Shown here piece after piece: positions 12,234 to 23,393 of a stretch of DNA of 64,000 nucleotides. Made by a program: the position numbers and the translations under genes. Each line of letters starts with the position of its first letter. Position 1 is the first letter of the stretch. This stretch comes from Rugalucina vietnamica. Taxonomy: Eukaryota > Mollusca > Bivalvia > Lucinida > Lucinidae. The stretch lies in contig OZ024876.1 of the NCBI GenBank assembly GCA_964017185.1, positions 11,905,726 to 11,969,725 of the forward strand, written 5' to 3'. Under the pieces are notes generated by a model. It saw only the letters and a list, made by a program, of their open reading frames with translations, was not told the origin of the DNA and ran no database searches.

Positions 12234-13256
12234 AGCTCACCTGAGCCGTTAGGCTCACAAGGTGAGCTTATAGGATGGCCATGATCCGGCGTCCGTCCGT
12301 CCGTCCGTCCACAATTTCAAAGATCTTCTCCTTGGCCAATCAAAGCCAAATTTTATATGAAGCATCTATAGGAAGGGGGAACCAATGTGTAAATAAATAA
12401 TCCAGGTCACATGACCAAGATGGCCGCCATGCCCATATATGGTGAAAACCCTTCAAGAATCTTCTTCTCCAGAACCAGTGGACAGATTTCAACAAAACTT
12501 GGTATGAAGCATTGATGCCTCAAGCACTACAATGTATATAGAAATCATGACCCTGTGATGACCTTGACCTATTTCACGGCAAGGTCAACATAGATCGCCA
12601 ATGCATTTGAATGGGGAAAACTTTTAAAATGTCATATTAAGTGAAAGTCTTGCAGGAAATGGGCAGTAGGACTGAATATTAATGATTCTGAAAACATTGG
12701 ACCCCAGGGGCTCATATGCCCCCCCCCCCCCGGGGCAATATACATGTTCATTACCATAATACTCAAACATCATCTCCTCTGAAACCGTTTGGCCAATTAA
12801 AGCCAAACTTTATGTGAAGCATTAATAGGAAAGAATAACCAATAGGTACATAAATAATCCAGGTCACATGACCAAGATGGCCGCCATGCCCATATATGGT
12901 AAAAAATCTTCTCCGGAACCAATGGACCGATTTCAATGAAACTTGGCATGAAGTATTGATGACTCAAGTACTACAATGTACTCGTATGTGTAAATCATGA
13001 CCCTGTGATGACCTTGAACTTTTTTACTGCAAGGTCAATGTCACATAATGTAGAAAGCTGTTAAAGGGAAAAACTTCAGGAAATGGGCAAATGGACATGA
13101 TATTTATGAATTTGAAAAAGAAATTGACCCTAGGGGTTATTCTGACCCTGCCCTGGAGCTTTATACATGTATATGAACATTATAATCAAAGAAATTTACT
13201 GTATATATCTCAGATCTCAGGTGAGCGTTTACAGGACCATTTGTCCTCTGGTTTAT
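12234..13256 (-). mobile_element. Hairpin-ended element, short copy with about two internal units
   Basis: Reverse-oriented relative of 3640-6226. The hairpin AGCTCACCTGAGCC/GGCTCACAAGGTGAGCT and (GTCC)n come first. Two units follow, each with CACATGACCAAGATGGCCGC (12410 and 12866). The far end reads CTCAGGTGAGCGTTTACAGG then ACCATTTGTCCTCTGG. The same ends with fewer units define one family. Confidence 0.75.
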
Positions 13257-13259
13257 GTG

Positions 13260-13610
13260 TGCACTTAAAAATTCGTAGCCGCTGACGTACGTGGCAGGTC
13301 CGATACGCCGTACATACATCACACATACGTCGTACATACGAAAGCAACGTGGCAGATACGCCGTAGATACGTAGCTCATACTCCTGATACGCCACACGTA
13401 CGTCGCAGGTAACATGCCACGAAACCGTGGCGTATATACAGCGTACATGTACCTTTCGTATCTGCTACGTACGTGTGACATGTGTGACGTATGTGTGTCG
13501 TATCCTCGACTCTCTTTTCGTATCTACGGCGTATCAGCGACGTACGTGTATCAATAGCGTATGTGCTATGTACGTTTCGCTGCTGTGGAGTATGTGGAAT
13601 AAGGAGTATT
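13260..13610. repeat. TACG-rich CpG-dense tract 2, internally inverted
   Basis: The left half is written as ATACGCC/ATACGTC words, and the right half as CGTATC/CGTACGTG words. The strand switch is near 13425-13435 at GCCACGAAACCGTGGC, a small hairpin. Overlapping open frames on both strands are by-products of the repeat. Confidence 0.65.
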
Positions 13611-13964
13611 AGGAATATTTTGTGGCGTTCCAAGAGAATCTTAATTCTTCTATATAAATGTTTTCGTTTTTCCGAAGTCATGGATCAGATGTTTCTCACG
13701 GCCCGGGGTACCGTGTAGGGTTCTTTAAGGCTACGCTTGGTGTAGCCTCTGTCTTTGTTCATTTCGTCTTTTAATAGACCAGTATTGGGAGCTTGGAGAT
13801 GTCACCCCCTTGTGTTTTTTTTTCTTCGGTGTTAATCTATATTATCCAGATTTCTCCTGTGGCATCTTCGACCTTTGATACTAGTAATTGATAACAGTAA
13901 ATTTAAAATGTGCGAATTGTATGAACAAAGTGAACACAACCGTTTGTTCTCATAGATTTTAAAA

Positions 13965-14222
13965 AGCAGATACGCCGCAGATAAGAATAGAACGTAGTAC
14001 ATACGCCGTAGATACGTCACGCGTACACTTCATACGCCATACATACGTAACACGTACGTAGCACATACGCCTGGATACGCCGTACATACGAAAGTGAAAT
14101 TCAATACGAATACAGATACGTCACTGATACGCCACGGGAACGTACTTAGGAACGTCACACATACGTGACCTACATACGTCGCTTGAACAAACTGATACGG
14201 CTCAGACCTCGGCGTATCGACA
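13965..14222. repeat. TACG-rich CpG-dense tract 3
   Basis: Same word composition as the other tracts (CATACGCCGTAGATACGTCA, CATACGCCTGGATACGCC). A further remnant is at about 14950-15110. Confidence 0.6.
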
Positions 14223-14285
14223 TTTTATTATATGGCAAGTGATGAAATATAGAGAAATATGTATTAGATATAACCAATATTTGAA

Positions 14286-14352
14286 AAAGTTATATTTTCA
14301 CATGTGAAAATATAAAAAAAGTTATATTTTCACATGTGAAAATATAAGATTT
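14286..14352. repeat. Tandem palindrome
   Basis: TATATTTTCACATGTGAAAA and its continuation occur twice in a row. Each copy is itself a near-perfect palindrome centred on CACATGTG. Confidence 0.85.
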
Positions 14353-14410
14353 GGGAATACGCAAATTACGATTCCGCCGTTTCATTTCTAATTTATACAT
14401 AACTACATTT

Positions 14411-14645
14411 GAGCCGCATCGTGAGAAAACCGGATTTTTGCCTAGGCGAAAACAAAGGCGCAGATCAGCTTCGCGGTAACCGCGAAGCTGATCAGCGCCT
14501 TTGTTTTCGCTACTCGGATAGTATAATTCCTCTTCTACTCATAGCCAAAATTTCAAGTATCTAGCCTGCTCCTGTGACTGTATAGACCGATTTGTGTCGC
14601 ACCTGGTCGGAAACCCCGAAGACCGGTTTTCTCACGATGCGGCTC
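14411..14645. mobile_element. Palindromic MITE, complete copy (GAGCCGCC family)
   Basis: Terminal inverted repeats GAGCCGCATCGTGAGAAAAC / GTTTTCTCACGATGCGGCTC are flanked by ATTT on both sides, a 4-bp target duplication. The centre is a long hairpin built on GATCAGCTTCGCGG/CCGCGAAGCTGATC, extended outwards by GCGAAAACAAAGGCGC. Confidence 0.9.
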
Positions 14646-14789
14646 ATTTTATAATCTATGCTATTGTTGACGCAATGAACGTTCACACACAATAGCGACG
14701 TAATGACGTGACGTAATGACGTCATTTAAGATTTTGACGTCATATGCTTTAGCGCGTAACGTTACAATGACTACATGCAATATAATAAA

Positions 14790-14945
14790 AAGAAAATTCA
14801 AGTTTTTGTCGTGAATATGAGTTTTATTTCATCTCGTGAAGTGAAAAATTATATATTTCATTCGTGCCTTCGGCACTCATGAAATATAAAATTTTTTCAC
14901 TTCACTCAATGAAATAAAACTCATATTCACTCCAAAAACTTGAAT
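14790..14945. repeat. Fold-back element
   Basis: AATATGAGTTTTATTTCATC and GAAATAAAACTCATATT form inverted ends around an inner GAAGTGAAAAATTATATATT palindrome. It is related to 11210-11352. Confidence 0.75.
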
Positions 14946-15229
14946 ATCCTCTATATCATAGATACGCGAGCGATATGCCGCAGATACGTGAATATGTGAC
15001 AAAGCTATTAATCGTTACGTTTACGTGGCGTATTAGGAGTACCTGCTGCGTTGCACTCGTATGCATGTTATTGACGTATGCACGGCGTATCGGAACTGCT
15101 GCGTTATGGTACGTAATCGTAAAATTTGTAGCACCTCAGGCTGCCAGTTGTACGAGTTGTATATCGAAGAATGCGAGCTACGTATACTCTTTAACTTAGG
15201 TTGTTCCCGGGTCGACATGGCTCATACTC

Positions 15230-16290
15230 CACAGACTCGTTTTCTCGTTTTCAGTAACCCAGGCATTGAGAATTTTTGCGGTAAGCGTAAGTTTTCTCTG
15301 ATTTCATTGATTTCATTGCAATGCCACCCCGTATGAAGGCTGACCACAAAACACAACATTGTTTTAGGGAGGAAATATGACGTTGTGGCTATGATGTTGG
15401 CATAAAAATGAATGTGCCAACGTTCGGGTAATGCATTATAGAGAATGCAGAATTGCTACAGAACGCGGTTCTTGAACGGTCTTTCATGCGCTGTTATCTT
15501 TCTTAATTTCCCCCTATGTAGCCTCTCCGCAAATAAAATCGATTATGTATGACAAAATACCACTTTGCTTAGGGCACACACTATTGCCACAAGTAGTCAT
15601 GAACAAGATTTGTCAATGCACACGATCATACTTTCAATATTTTTTATTTTACAGTAAATCTTAAGTATATGTAATTATGTTTGGTCGTAAATAGAGTTTA
15701 GCACGTGTTTCTATTTACTTCCGGAATTCCAAAACTTTGCGCATAAAATTCGAGTGTGAAGGCGGGCAAAAATATATATTTATCACTGTCACTCATTTAA
15801 GTCAAATTTTAATTAGTCTTTAATTGGTTTATCTGTAATGCATTTGGGAAGTTTTCGACAGATCCTTGTTCGGCAAACGAAGCACTAGAACATATCAAAA
15901 ATTATCAAAATTGAAAAAATTAATTGAAAATTTACTGACACTTTAAGGACGATCAAAAAGTGTATTACAAATGCACTATTTAAGGAAAATCCTAGCTAAG
16001 GTATAAACTTAACTTAAACCGCTAAGGAGGCCTTAACTTAAGGAATGATTGTAATTCTGGGCCCTGGTGTTTAACTATGGTCACTATAGTTTTCGCGAAA
16101 ATCTACTTGAAATCCGCTGTGTATGTTCAGTAAAACTACCAATAAACTGCGCGGCATGGTCAGACTTGAAACATGAGCAGCAGAATATACACGGTTTCCG
16201 ATGCGTTTCTTTATTGAAATGGACCGGAATGTGTCTATAATTAATAGACACTCGTATGTGTCTTGGGGTACTTTTAGGCAGAATAGAGTA
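15230..16290. other. Non-coding stretch
   Basis: AT-rich with no gene, tRNA or clear repeat that I can recognise. Confidence 0.5.
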
Positions 16291-16291
16291 A

Positions 16292-16494
16292 GAGCCGCCG
16301 AAAGAGAAAACCAACAATCTGCATAGGCGAAAACAAAGGCGCAGATCAGCTTCGCAGTAATCGCGTAGCTGATCAGCGCCTTTGTTTTCGCTACACGGTA
16401 GTACATCATCAGTTCCTCTACTTTCTAGATCTGAAATTCCAAGCTTCTAGCATGCTTTTGTGACTGTACAGTCCGTTTTCTCACGCACAGGCTC
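16292..16494. mobile_element. Palindromic MITE, degenerate copy
   Basis: It starts GAGCCGCCGAAAGAGAAAAC and ends with CGCACAGGCTC. The internal GATCAGCTTCGC hairpin is retained with mismatches. One end is shortened relative to complete copies. Confidence 0.8.
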
Positions 16495-17044
16495 ATATGT
16501 TTAATATTATATGCTTAAATGTAGATAATTAAAGTTATTATTAGCCTGATATAAGTACCATACAAGTGTGTGCTGCGGCGTACGATGGAGGTAATAGCTG
16601 GCATCAACTGCCTATGCTTGGGTCCCTGAAGACTACCGTCACGTTGTCACCACTCCTTACCCATTTCTATTAATGTTTGCCTTTGTTCTTTTTATAAAAC
16701 AACCCCTGATATGAGGTCTGGTCATAATTTTGATCGAAGAAACCGTTGTCTCAGCATTAACGATAGAACAATTATTCCCACTCTCTGAGTTCCCACTCCA
16801 CCTCCTTCTGCCATCCGTAACCCAATGTGCAACTGCAGGAAGTTAATTTCATTATGTTTAAATGAAACACATCTGATACTTGTATTTTTATGCATATGAA
16901 ATACTACACAATTACACAGCAGTCAGGCCATTCCGATAATCATAGTAGGTCCATCCGGTAAAGGAACCACGTGAATGCCACGAGGTGCGACTGGTACAGA
17001 GCGTGCGACTGGTACAGAGCGTTTCGCGAAAAGCATTTATCACC

Positions 17045-17138
17045 GAAATAAAATGCATATATGGCCGATCGGGAATCGAACACCCAACCTCTCGGTTGCA
17101 AAGCGAAAAAGCTATCTACTTGACTACCGTGACAATAG
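17045..17138 (-). mobile_element. tRNA-derived SINE head / tRNA pseudogene
   Basis: On the minus strand GTGTTCGATTCCC is a good B box, and CGGTAGTCAAGTAG upstream resembles an A box. The acceptor-stem ends do not pair. Confidence 0.55.
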
Positions 17139-17224
17139 CTAACACCCGAACTAACCCATAAACTGTTTTCTTTACATGGGAAACTACTCTAATTGTTTCT
17201 TGTTAGGGAGCCATCATTTCTTAG

Positions 17225-17850
17225 ATGGAAAATTTTCAAGATTTTTGATATCAAAAATAATCGCTTTGATTTTTTGATATCAGAAAATCGAATTTTTGAT
17301 ATCAGAAAATCGAATTTTTGATATCAGAAAATCGAATTTTTGATATAAAAAATCGCTTTGATTTTTTGATATCACAAATTCGATTATTTGATATCAGAAA
17401 ATCGAATTTTTGATATCAGAAAATCGATTTTTTGATATCAAAAAATCTCTTTGATTTTTTTGATATCACAAATTCGATTTTCTGATATATAAAATTCGAT
17501 TTTTTTTTATATCACAAAGTTTTTTTTGATATAAAAAATCGCTTTGATTTTTTGATATCACAAATTCGATTATTTGATATCAGAAAATCGAATTTTTGAT
17601 ATCAGAAAATCGATTTTTTGATATCAAAAAATCTCTTTGATTTTTTTGATATCACAAAGTCGATTTTCTGATATATAAAATTCGATTTTTTTTATATCAC
17701 AAAGTCGATTTTTTGATATCAAGAAATAACCCTGATTTTTTATATCACAAATTCGATTTTTTGATATCACAAATTCGATTTTTTGATATCACAAATTCGA
17801 TTTTTTGATATCACAAATTCGATTTTGTGATATGAAAAATACTGATTTTA
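17225..17850. repeat. GATATC minisatellite
   Basis: A variable 17-30-bp unit around TTTTTGATATCA, followed by CAAATTCGAT, GAAAATCGAA or AAAAATCG variants, is repeated about 25 times. A block of about 155 bp (17340-17510) is repeated at 17530-17700, showing higher-order duplication. Confidence 0.9.
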
Positions 17851-17859
17851 TAGTAAAAC

Positions 17860-18043
17860 GGCGCCTCATACAAACCGAGATGTACAAGCACAGAAGCAGG
17901 CTAGAATCAGATTTGGGAAGAACAGGAAGTGTTCTATCCGTCTAGCGAAAACAAAGGCGTGATCAGCTTCACGATTACCGCGCAGCTGATCTGCGCCTTT
18001 GTTTTCGCCCATGCAGATTGTTGGTTTTCTCATGAGGCGGCTC
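17860..18043. mobile_element. Palindromic MITE, 5'-shortened copy
   Basis: The right half is intact and ends CATGAGGCGGCTC. The left end lacks part of the terminal repeat. The central GCGAAAACAAAGGCG hairpin is present. It abuts the GATATC minisatellite. Confidence 0.85.
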
Positions 18044-18452
18044 ATTAATCGACTTACTACGGAAGCCGTATTATGTGTACAGTCAGTGCAATCAAATAAA
18101 AGATAGTTGCATCTCAAATACCTTTCATTTTAGTTATGTCCCGAAAAAAAGCGTCTATAAACTGGTTACCTCTCCCACCCCACCTCCCTTAGTGATTTTA
18201 TAATGCTGACCTTTCCTGTGTGGTATTTCACGGTGAGGAAACTACATAGACGGAGCCATTGGCTCTGTTAAGGAAATCTTGTGTGGGGTTTTCCGGTTAC
18301 GTGCGGCGCCGTCAGTCTCGGCTGTTTCGGTGGACACGAAAACGTAAGTTTTCCATTTATTGTCAAAATTTGATTTTATACTGAACACTAGCGAGAAAAA
18401 GGGAAATTGTATGAGAGGCCCATGACTTTCAACTTACTTCCTTGTCTGTTTC

Positions 18453-20323
18453 CGAGTTCCAAGTCGGAGCGGTTTTGTCTGAATCACTTTTGTCGTGAGC
18501 CACGGCGAGGTAAACAAAGGTTATTTCTTATAATGTCCACAAGCTTTCTATTGCTCTTTCTGCATAAATATTACTTATCTAAATGTTTAGACCGTCCGAA
18601 TGTATGAATTTATTATCTAATCCTTCCCCACTCACGAAAAAACAAAATTTGAATCAAAATGAAAAAAATTGAGAAAAAATAAACAATGGCTCCGTCCATA
18701 TCGGCCGGCTCTGTCTATATCGGCTGGCTCCGCTGTATGATTTTCTCTCGCTATTGGGTTTACCAGTCAAAAGTGAGATTTTTTTGAAAGTTATTTTTAG
18801 AATGGTGATGCTTTGTCGAACCATCCATCATTTCGAAAAGAGCGAACCCGTGGTTAAAGTGGTTGACTTCAGTGCTCTTGATCATTCGTCCATATCACCC
18901 TGTGGGTGCATGGCACTCTCGGGCAACGTGGACAAGCCAAGTTCTGCTTGCGGGTGTGTCAGGTGTTTTTTCTCGGGATACTCCCGTTTTCGTCCCTCCC
19001 GTTTTCGTCCCACTTACCGATCCATTCGTCTCAATACCAGTGAAACAGCTTGGGGGACGCAAAACTGAATAAAACCAACATTTGAGAATAACCTTTGTTG
19101 AAGTTTGGCAGTTTTGTCTGAAGTTGACACTCCAGACTTGAATAGGCCTACTTACTGCACGAAGTGCGAAGAGCTATTGTAGTCACCTCGTTCCGCGTTC
19201 CCGTGCGCGCCCGCGTCCGCGTTCCCTTCACACTGATTAATAGTTTTTATAAGTCCAGATCATGACAACAACTTATCATAGAGGGTCCAAGCTTGGACCA
19301 TAGGTACTCAGTAGGGTTGGCTTTTATTCCATGACATGGGCCCCTGGGTCCTTGCCCGGGGGTTGGGGCTAGGGGTTAAAATCTAGAACACCTTCAAACT
19401 GACTTTTCTGCGGTATAGTTTTCTATGTCTAAATTTTGGCTACCACTTATCATAGAGGGTCGAAACTTGGACAATATATACCCTGTAGGGTTGATTTTCA
19501 TTCCGTGACAGTGGTTCCTAGGTCCTTGCCCGGGGATGGGGCTAGGGTTTAAAATCTAGAACACCCTAGAAAGATTGACTTTTCTGCGATATAGTTTTCT
19601 TAAAGTCCAGATCATGGCTACAACTTATCTTAGAGGGTCCACGCTTGGTCCACACGGACCATAGGTACTCAGATCACGGTTGGCTTTCATTCCATGATCT
19701 TCCATGACAGGGGTTCCTGAGTCCTTGCCCTGGGTTGGGGTGGTGCTTAGGGTTAAAATCTAGAAAATCTTCATTATTTTTTATTTGTACCTTACACCAT
19801 CAAGGCCATGAGATATATGAGTTTGATGAACTGTGTGAGTCAGAGTTGGCCCCAGTTTGACAAGGCAAGATGCTGTCGAGCTACGCTGTCATGCTACAGC
19901 TCTTATTTCAATCATATTAGGGCACGCATTCGTGATTGCGAGTATTTGGCCACTTCATGTAAATGTGTAGAGATTTAACAAATAATCACAAAATATAGTG
20001 CCTACAGAATTGCAATATAATATAAAACTCACCCTCATACAGCGGAGCCAACCGATATAGACAGAGCCGGCCGATATGGACGGAGCCATTGTTTATTTTT
20101 TCTCATTTTGTTTATATTTTGATTCAAATTTTGTTTTTTCGTGAGTGGGGAAGGATTAGATAATCAATTCATACATTTGGACGGTCTAAATATTTAGATA
20201 AGTAATATTTATGCAGAAAGAGCAATAGAAAGCCAGTGGTCATTATAGAAAATGAACTTTGTTTACTTCGCAGTGGCTCACGGCAAAAGTGATTCAGACA
20301 AAACCACGCCGACTTGGAACTCG
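18453..20323. repeat. Long inverted repeat pair (about 290-bp arms)
   Basis: 18453-18741 and 20034-20323 match in reverse complement: GAGTTCCAAGTCGG, GAATCACTTTTG, GAGTGGGGAAGGATTAGAT, GGACGGAGCCATTGTTTATT, GGAGCC and others. The 1.3-kb spacer holds three tandem copies of a unit of about 178 bp (near 19255, 19435 and 19610) sharing CTTATCATAGAGGGTC and GGGTCCTTGCCC. No transposase is seen. Confidence 0.75.
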
Positions 20324-20451
20324 CATAGTATAGACTATACGAAAAAAGAAACATCACCAGTATGACACAGACCAAATTCTCCGTATAAGTACTATATACT
20401 AATAAGTTAATTAATAATAACTCATAATATGGGACATAGGCAAACAGTATA

Positions 20452-20512
20452 GTCCCAGAGATGTGACGCCGCAGAACGCGGCGTCCCAACACCGCGTTCT
20501 GCGGCGTCCCAT
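20452..20512. repeat. Short GC-rich palindrome
   Basis: GACGCCGCAGAACGCGG pairs with CCGCGTTCTGCGGCGTC around a short loop. A related sequence (ACGCCGCATTTTGCGGCGT) lies at 25907-25927. Confidence 0.8.
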
Positions 20513-20804
20513 CTGGGGTTATTCTGTTTGCATATAGGAATTTTATCGAAAAATGGAATAAAATAAATCACACCTAAAGCCTGTGAAAACAAAAGTAGAC
20601 TCATCCAAATGATAATGATGGGAAAACTCATTCGTCAAAATGGGTTACTGAAAATATTAAACGTACATGTAAATAATTTTAAGGACATGTAAGCATTCCA
20701 ACATTTAAAAGGGTGATATTAATTTTTGCATATTGATTATTATTCCGACTTGTTGCTTTTTTAAGATATTGAATATCATCAATTACTAGCATATAAACAT
20801 ATTT

Positions 20805-21038
20805 GAGCCGCCTCGTGGAAAAACAAACAATGTGGTTTCCGAACAGGTCCGACACAAACCGAGCTGTACAAGCACAGAAAAGAGCTAGAAGCTTGAAATT
20901 TCGGATTTAAGTAGAAGAGGAATTGCACTATCCGAGTAGCGAAAACAAAGGCGCTGATCAGCTTCGCGGTCACCGCGAAGCTGATCTGCGTCTTTGTTTT
21001 CGCATATGCAGATTGTTGGTTTTCCCATGAGGCGGCTC
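20805..21038. mobile_element. Palindromic MITE, complete copy
   Basis: Ends GAGCCGCCTCGTGG and ATGAGGCGGCTC, flanked by ATTT on both sides. The central hairpin is intact. Confidence 0.9.
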
Positions 21039-21120
21039 ATTTAAATATTTTGGTCACCAATCGATTGTGAATAAAGCGTAAATCTGATTTTATTCATCAT
21101 GATTTTATATCAAAAAATTT

Positions 21121-21354
21121 GAGCCACCCCATGGGAAAACGAACAATCTGCATATGCGAAAACAAAGGCGCAGATCAGCGTCGCGGTAACTGCGAAGCTG
21201 ATCAGCACCTTTGTTTTTGCTACTCGGATAGTACAATTCCTCTTCTACTTAAATCCTAAATTTCAAGCTTCTAGCTCTTTTCTGTGTTTGTACAGGTCGG
21301 TTTGTGTCGAACCTGTTCGGAAACCACATTGTTAGTTTTCCCGTGAGGCAGCTC
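21121..21354. mobile_element. Palindromic MITE, complete copy
   Basis: Ends GAGCCACCCCATGGG and CCCGTGAGGCAGCTC. The internal hairpin GATCAGCGTCGCGG/CTGCGAAGCTGATC has mismatches. It lies in inverted orientation only 83 bp from the previous copy. Confidence 0.88.
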
Positions 21355-21537
21355 AAATATTGTAAGGCTTGTTTGTCCTGTCTGTCAATAGGTATATTGA
21401 TGCATAAAGCAAAAGCATAAAAAGCTTTTTTCATCAGGATAACATAGCATGAATTGTATAACCCTCTACACCAAACAATTCTAATAAAAAAACTGGTACG
21501 TTCACTTCATTTTCCTTAATTTTATATTATTCCAAAA

Positions 21538-21603
21538 TATAGATTGTGGGTGCTCGTTAGAACCGTCTCGACGAGCCGGTTCTAACGTGTACACACAGAC
21601 TAC
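21538..21603. repeat. Fold-back family 2, core fragment
   Basis: ATAGATTGTGGGTGCTCGTT and the following AGAACCGTCTCGACGAGCCG palindrome match the centre of the family seen at 34297, 37438, 38435, 45325, 60640 and 61340. Confidence 0.75.
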
Positions 21604-22237
21604 TATGTTTTGTGCAAGTTACAAAAAAATGAAAAAGTAATAAAAAAAATCATTTTTACAGCTGTAAGGAATATATGTAAATTGTATACACATTTTTCGT
21701 AATGTTCCGAGGTCCGAGCAAAGCCCTCATCTCGGTTTTCGACCAGACTTCACTTTAACAAACGTCAATGTTTTTGAAATACGAAAATTATGAAAATATT
21801 AATTTTCCTGGTGAACTTAAAGGAACTCGTATGTTATATTGATTCACATACTGACCATTTTTAGTACTTCATACAATATAATTTCTCATGTCGCTTCCAA
21901 AATGTAAATAAATAAATAATATTTGAAGCATATGCATTTACACAAACTTAATCAAAATAAAGGGAAAAATATTCTTGAGGAAAGTTTGCTAAATCATTTT
22001 GAACGTACAAGTTTGATATCCATACTGATTTTACCGTTTATAACATCTGTAAGATTTTATGAACATTGCCGTTATCTTTCATTTAAAACCTTAGTTGAGG
22101 TTTTGAATTTAAATAAAAAAAAAAAACACTTTCATTACGTAAATCGCGAAGATTACCCAACTAACTGACACAAGTGCAGCAAACAAATGGGAATTTAGTC
22201 GAAAAGAGAGGCAATATAACATCGTTTTCGTGACAAA

Positions 22238-22457
22238 ATGGGCCGTCACACATTTATGTACGGTAGCTCTTTATGGGCTAAACTTGCGCTGGCCGCAGCC
22301 ATTATTGGAATGATTCTGTTTATTGTGGGCTACGCCACCGTGTCATGGATGGTGTATCAGACTACAACCAACTCCGTCCGGGTGGGGCTGTGGAATATGA
22401 ACTCTTGTGCTGGTACAGCGTGCTCTGAACAGGCTGTGGCTGATAGCTTCAAAACAG
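22238..22457 (+). CDS. Claudin-like gene, coding exon 1 (residues 1-73)
   Basis: Encodes the short cytosolic N-terminus, transmembrane helix 1 and most of extracellular loop 1 with the GLW...C...C signature. The donor is CAG|GTAACA. A palindromic MITE starts nine bases into the intron. Confidence 0.85.
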
Positions 22458-23359
22458 GTAACATTTGAGCCACCTCGTGGGAAAACCAACAATGTGGTTT
22501 ACGAACAGGTCCGACAAAAACCGGCCTGTACAAGCGCAGAAAAGAGCTAGAAGCTTGAAATTTCGGATTTAAGTAGAAGAGGAATTGTACTATCCGAGTA
22601 GCGAAAACAAAGGCGCTGATCAGCTTCGCGGTTACCGCGAAGCTGATCTGCGTCTTTGTTTTCGCTTATGCAGATTGTTGGTTTTCCCATGAGGCGGCTC
22701 ATTTCACCAAACTATAATACATGAGCCTTCGCATGAGAAAACCAACAATTTGGGTTTCCGACCAGGTCCGACAGAAACCGACCTGGGCCCCGCCCATTGG
22801 GGCCAAGGAGAAATAGATGGGCTGCTTGCGCCTCCAGGCAAAGTTTCTAACTCATCTGCTTACTGGTTAACCGCTCATATCTGAGCCAGCCCAGGAAAAG
22901 TGGTTTAGTCAAACCATCCGTACATATAAGCCTCATTGGCTTAGTTATGAAGCACATTTTGAGTGTCAAGACATCCTAATGTTGAGTAATGGTCCCATAA
23001 AATGGACGCAACGTCCCGACATGATAATTGCTGTTGACTGGGACGTTAAGCATCAATTCAAACAAACAAATATACAAACAAACAAATCTATTGTACAGTC
23101 ACAGAAGCAGGCTAGAAGCCTGAAACTTTGGATTAAAGAAGATGGATTGAATTATTCATGTAGCGAAAACAAAGGTGCTGATCAGTGCCTTTGTTTTCGC
23201 CTATGCAGATTGTTGGTTTTCTTATGCGGCGGCTCATATACGTAGCTTGACGATTCGCTGGCTAACCCTAACTCCGCTCCACTTCGGTACCTCGTTCCAT
23301 TTCCGTGGCGTTGCATCACTAAACACCGACGAGAACTTATCTTATACAATGCTACCAAA

Positions 23360-23393
<34 letters not shown>

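Noticed and set aside
13161..13720. Overlapping 60-106-aa open frames rich in Tyr, Arg and Val
   Set aside because: They arise from the TACG word repeats on both strands.
17225..17850. CRISPR-like array
   Set aside because: Units are contiguous and variable with no unique spacers, and this is eukaryotic DNA.
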